Below, piece after piece: positions 14,138 to 16,086 of a stretch of DNA of 16,086 bases. Positions within the stretch are counted from its first letter, which is position 1, and the number at the start of each line of letters is the position of its first letter. The stretch covers positions 1 to 16,086 of the forward strand of contig JAMPYE010000032.1 in assembly GCA_023700825.1 (NCBI GenBank), read 5' to 3'. A program made the translations under genes and the position numbers. Under the pieces are notes generated by a model. That model made no database searches and was not told where the DNA came from. It worked only from the letters and a program-made list of their open reading frames with translations. The DNA is from Thermoanaerobaculia bacterium. GTDB lineage: Bacteria > Acidobacteriota > Thermoanaerobaculia > Gp7-AA8.

Positions 14138-15070
14138 ATGTCGGATCTGCTAGACGATGACGAGCCCGTAACGAGATATCCCGCGAAGCGTGGGCGGATC
14201 GCACCAGGCTCCGTACTCGATGACGCACGGAACGTACTCGATGACACGCGTGAAGATCTCAGCATGGCGACGGCGCTCGTCGTGCCCACTGCGCCCGCGT
14301 CGAAGAAATCCCAGCTCGATCTCGCTGCGTTCCGCGCAGCAGTGGTGGAGTTCTTCGGAGAGCCCGTGATCAGGTTCCGGGCGATAGACGACGTAGAATC
14401 CGTCACCGCGCTCTGGAAGGCGTTCGTTGAAACCGGTCGTCCGGATGCCGCGTTTTCGAGACGGCTCCATGAGTTCTACACCACACAGTGCAACAGAATG
14501 CGGATCCACGGGAGCGAGCCGTTCCCTCACCAGCCGACCTTCGCGCAGCTCCGGGCAGGGCTTCAACCGTCTTCCCCGGGCGCGCGCAGTGCAGCGGAGC
14601 GGAAACGCGAAAGGGAACTCGTCCGCCACCACCTCGCGCTCTTTTCGAAGGACCGCGATACCGATCCAGGGCTTGCGGGTTGGCACGACCTCGACTTCGA
14701 TAACCAGACGGACGAGGACCTTCCGCAACTCCTCGGAACAGCTCCGGAGACACTGCGTCCGCTGTTGAAAGGGCTTCGCAAGTTCAACGCGTGGGGGAAC
14801 GTCGCGTACTTCGGCTACTACCTGTCGAATCCGACGCTGTTCTACGAGGGTATTCAGGGCCTGGTTGATACGGGCAATGCCGCGTATGCGGCAGATATGT
14901 GGGCGCCTTCAGTCGGCCATGAAGAACCAGCGCGTCACCTCGCGCAGGAGGCGTTGCACGAAACGCTCAAGAGCCGTCGTGCCGAACGCATCCTTGATGT
15001 TTTCTGGGCGTACTACTGGGCAGCTGTGTTCGAACGCCGGCGCACCGCGCTCAATCTGCCCGTCGTCTAG
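14138..15070 (+). CDS. Hypothetical protein, island cargo
   Basis: 310 residues from ATG 14138; no family recognised. The first 40 or so residues are polar and probably disordered and contain a duplicated VLDDARN/VLDDTRE segment. The rest looks like a soluble, mostly helical globular protein: aromatic-rich segments (FRAAVVEFFGEP, TALWKAFVETG, AWGNVAYFGYYLSNPTLFYEGIQGL, ILDVFWAYYWAAVF) and a basic stretch SAAERKRERELVRHH. No signal peptide, membrane helix or catalytic motif is evident. ATG 14138 fits the promoter upstream but lacks a Shine-Dalgarno. A later in-frame ATG at 14264 would leave the duplicated segment outside the protein, as DNA. It ends three bases from the convergent PKD-protein gene. 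I assign no function. Confidence 0.75.
   Translation: MSDLLDDDEPVTRYPAKRGRIAPGSVLDDARNVLDDTREDLSMATALVVPTAPASKKSQLDLAAFRAAVVEFFGEPVIRFRAIDDVESVTALWKAFVETGRPDAAFSRRLHEFYTTQCNRMRIHGSEPFPHQPTFAQLRAGLQPSSPGARSAAERKRERELVRHHLALFSKDRDTDPGLAGWHDLDFDNQTDEDLPQLLGTAPETLRPLLKGLRKFNAWGNVAYFGYYLSNPTLFYEGIQGLVDTGNAAYAADMWAPSVGHEEPARHLAQEALHETLKSRRAERILDVFWAYYWAAVFERRRTALNLPVV
14212..14253. repeat. Two 21-bp direct repeats sharing a 13-bp core
   Basis: CGTACTCGATGAC occurs at 14212-14224 and 14233-14245, spaced 21 bases (two helical turns). In the chosen reading frame it encodes the VLDDxR duplication. If translation starts at 14264 instead, the pair could be an operator. Confidence 0.6.
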
Positions 15071-15073
15071 CGC

Positions 15074-16086
15074 CTAATACACGCGCACTAACGAACGGAG
15101 CGCATACTGACCGATTCTGCGTTGGCCACAGCGAAGCGCGTAGAACACCGCAACGGTGCCTTTCTCATCGAGGTGGACGGGGAGTGTCGGGCTTGTCACC
15201 CACGCCGAGTCCCAGCTGGTTCGCGTGAGCTGGTTCTCAAACGTGAACCGGTACGCGAGTGGCGCGTGGCAGCGCTCGGTCGCTTCGCGTGGCGGTCGAG
15301 CCGTCACGAGAAACGTGCTCCCGACTCTTCCTTCGAGGGGGGTGACGCTGCCAGCGTCGTAGAGAGGCGTCTGCGATGCGGTCGGCGCTCGCCCAGCAGG
15401 CCTGGGCAGAATCTCGACCGAGTCGCTGACAGAGACAGTGCCGCCCACCGGGTCACTCAGTGTTGCGGTGACCACGAACTGTCCAGGATTCTCGAAGATG
15501 TGCGCGTCACGCGCCCGGCCACTCCGAACGACGCCATCTCCAAAGTTCCAGAGGACCGTGAGTGTGTCACCGTCAGGGTCAGATACGCCCGTTGCTTCAA
15601 CGACTACCGGTGTCCCCGCGACGGAACGGGTAGGGCGAATCGCGAGGCCTTCGCTCGTCGGTGCGGCGTTTCCGGCGCGGCACGCAGGGACTGTCGTGCC
15701 GACGCGTGCGGTGTAAAGTCGCTCGCGAGTCAGCCATAGCTGCTTCGCGACGCGGTACGTCACGTGGGTGCCAGGGGAGAGGCCGCGATCAAGAAACCCG
15801 TACTTGTACTGCTCGTCCTGGCGCGTTTCCAGGGTGAGCTCGCCGACGAGCTGATCATCACGAAACAGGAGCACCGGAGGCGCGACCGGGCCTGAGAATG
15901 TGATCCGTGCTTCCCCGCGACCGGACCCGGGATCGCAGCCCGCGCTCGCGGTAATTGCGCTCTGTCCGAGAAGGCGAATCGCCTTCGACCGCGCGACGGC
16001 GTAGACGGCACCGCCGCAGACTGGGAACAGCAGCACCGCAACGACGACAGCGATGGCCGGAAGTCGCGGTCGCGACCGCGGCCAGG
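15074..16086 (-). CDS. Membrane-anchored or secreted PKD-domain protein (5' end beyond window)
   Basis: At least 337 residues; the frame is open through the right edge. The visible N-terminus is basic (RSRPRL) followed by a hydrophobic segment (AIAVVVAVLLFPVCGGAVYAVA), a signal peptide or anchor, so the true start is probably just outside and the in-frame GTG 16036, inside the helix, is unlikely. A central PKD domain is clear: VVVEATGVSDPDGDTLTVLWNFGDGVVRSG...HIFENPGQFVVTATLSDPVGG, with the diagnostic WNFGDG coded near 15545. A first beta-rich domain (ARITFSGPVAPPVLLFRDDQ...GLSPGTHVTYRV) precedes it, and a C-terminal beta-rich part with two cysteines follows. PKD folds mediate extracellular protein or polysaccharide contacts; no catalytic domain is visible. 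It converges on the hypothetical gene with a 3-base gap. Confidence 0.85.
   Translation of the reverse strand, partial: WPRSRPRLPAIAVVVAVLLFPVCGGAVYAVARSKAIRLLGQSAITASAGCDPGSGRGEARITFSGPVAPPVLLFRDDQLVGELTLETRQDEQYKYGFLDRGLSPGTHVTYRVAKQLWLTRERLYTARVGTTVPACRAGNAAPTSEGLAIRPTRSVAGTPVVVEATGVSDPDGDTLTVLWNFGDGVVRSGRARDAHIFENPGQFVVTATLSDPVGGTVSVSDSVEILPRPAGRAPTASQTPLYDAGSVTPLEGRVGSTFLVTARPPREATERCHAPLAYRFTFENQLTRTSWDSAWVTSPTLPVHLDEKGTVAVFYALRCGQRRIGQYALRSLVRVY

Larger units (their letters stand above)
13925..16086. mobile_element. Left part of a putative tRNA-integrated genomic island
   Basis: After integration into the 3' half of a minus-strand tRNA gene, the truncated 3' copy remains next to the chromosome downstream of the tRNA (lower coordinates) and the element lies on the tRNA 5' side (higher coordinates). 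Both genes here have no recognisable housekeeping role, and the first uses codons such as CTA, AGA and GTA that are rare in the backbone genes. The integrase and the intact tRNA would lie beyond the right edge. This is an inference from the att-like fragment. Confidence 0.5.

Noticed and set aside
13505..14153. Short open frames around the tRNA-Pro fragment, including KENWSGRGDSNSRPP
   Set aside because: Antisense tRNA artefacts plus out-of-frame kinase C-terminus; no start signals.

Overview
This is a GC-rich bacterial chromosome segment, and most of it looks like ordinary backbone. The best lineage guess is Acidobacteriota or a neighbouring phylum, and it is an inference only. It rests on a Ser/Thr kinase fused through one membrane helix to a TolB/PD40-type propeller, a secreted DUF1028 protein with a TPR tail, a DUF3467-TrmFO pair, weak or absent Shine-Dalgarno sites, and dispersed small palindromes. 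No rRNA, CRISPR array, transposase or integrase gene is visible.

Layout. 1-945 (minus): 5' part of a zinc-ribbon, HELGH-containing membrane metalloprotease-like protein that runs off the left edge. 1116-4298 (minus): a 1060-residue protein with a GAF-like N-terminus, a PEP/pyruvate-binding (PPDK_N) ATP-grasp domain and a C-terminal nucleotidyltransferase domain. 4480-5766 (minus): glutamate dehydrogenase, with its own terminator and a hairpin-rich leader. 5947-6278 (minus): a tRNA-Pro(TGG), tRNA-His(GTG), tRNA-Arg(TCT) cluster behind a near-consensus promoter. 6375-6824 (minus): a small membrane-anchored protein, divergent from a NUDIX hydrolase (6959-7426, plus). 7441-7594: a MITE-like element with 13-bp imperfect terminal inverted repeats and perfect 8-bp flanking direct repeats. 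7628-9246 (minus): trmFO preceded by a DUF3467 gene. 9402-9863 (minus): a hypothetical gene. 10010-10957 (plus): the DUF1028 protein. 11100-13766 (plus): the receptor-type kinase.

At 13880-13924 lies the 3' part of a tRNA-Pro(GGG) gene, cut exactly at the start of the anticodon loop. This is the usual footprint of tyrosine-recombinase integration into a tRNA gene. Its orientation implies that everything to its right (13925 to the end and beyond) is an integrated element, with the kinase side as chromosome. The element's first two genes are an unrecognised 310-residue protein behind a good promoter with tandem repeats, and a convergent membrane-anchored PKD-domain protein. They are the most likely place in this window for undescribed biology.

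The backbone genes do not form one pathway. The connections I can see are translation (tRNA cluster and the tRNA-modifying enzyme TrmFO), central carbon/nitrogen metabolism (glutamate dehydrogenase beside the PPDK_N protein), nucleotide clean-up (NUDIX) and envelope signalling (kinase).
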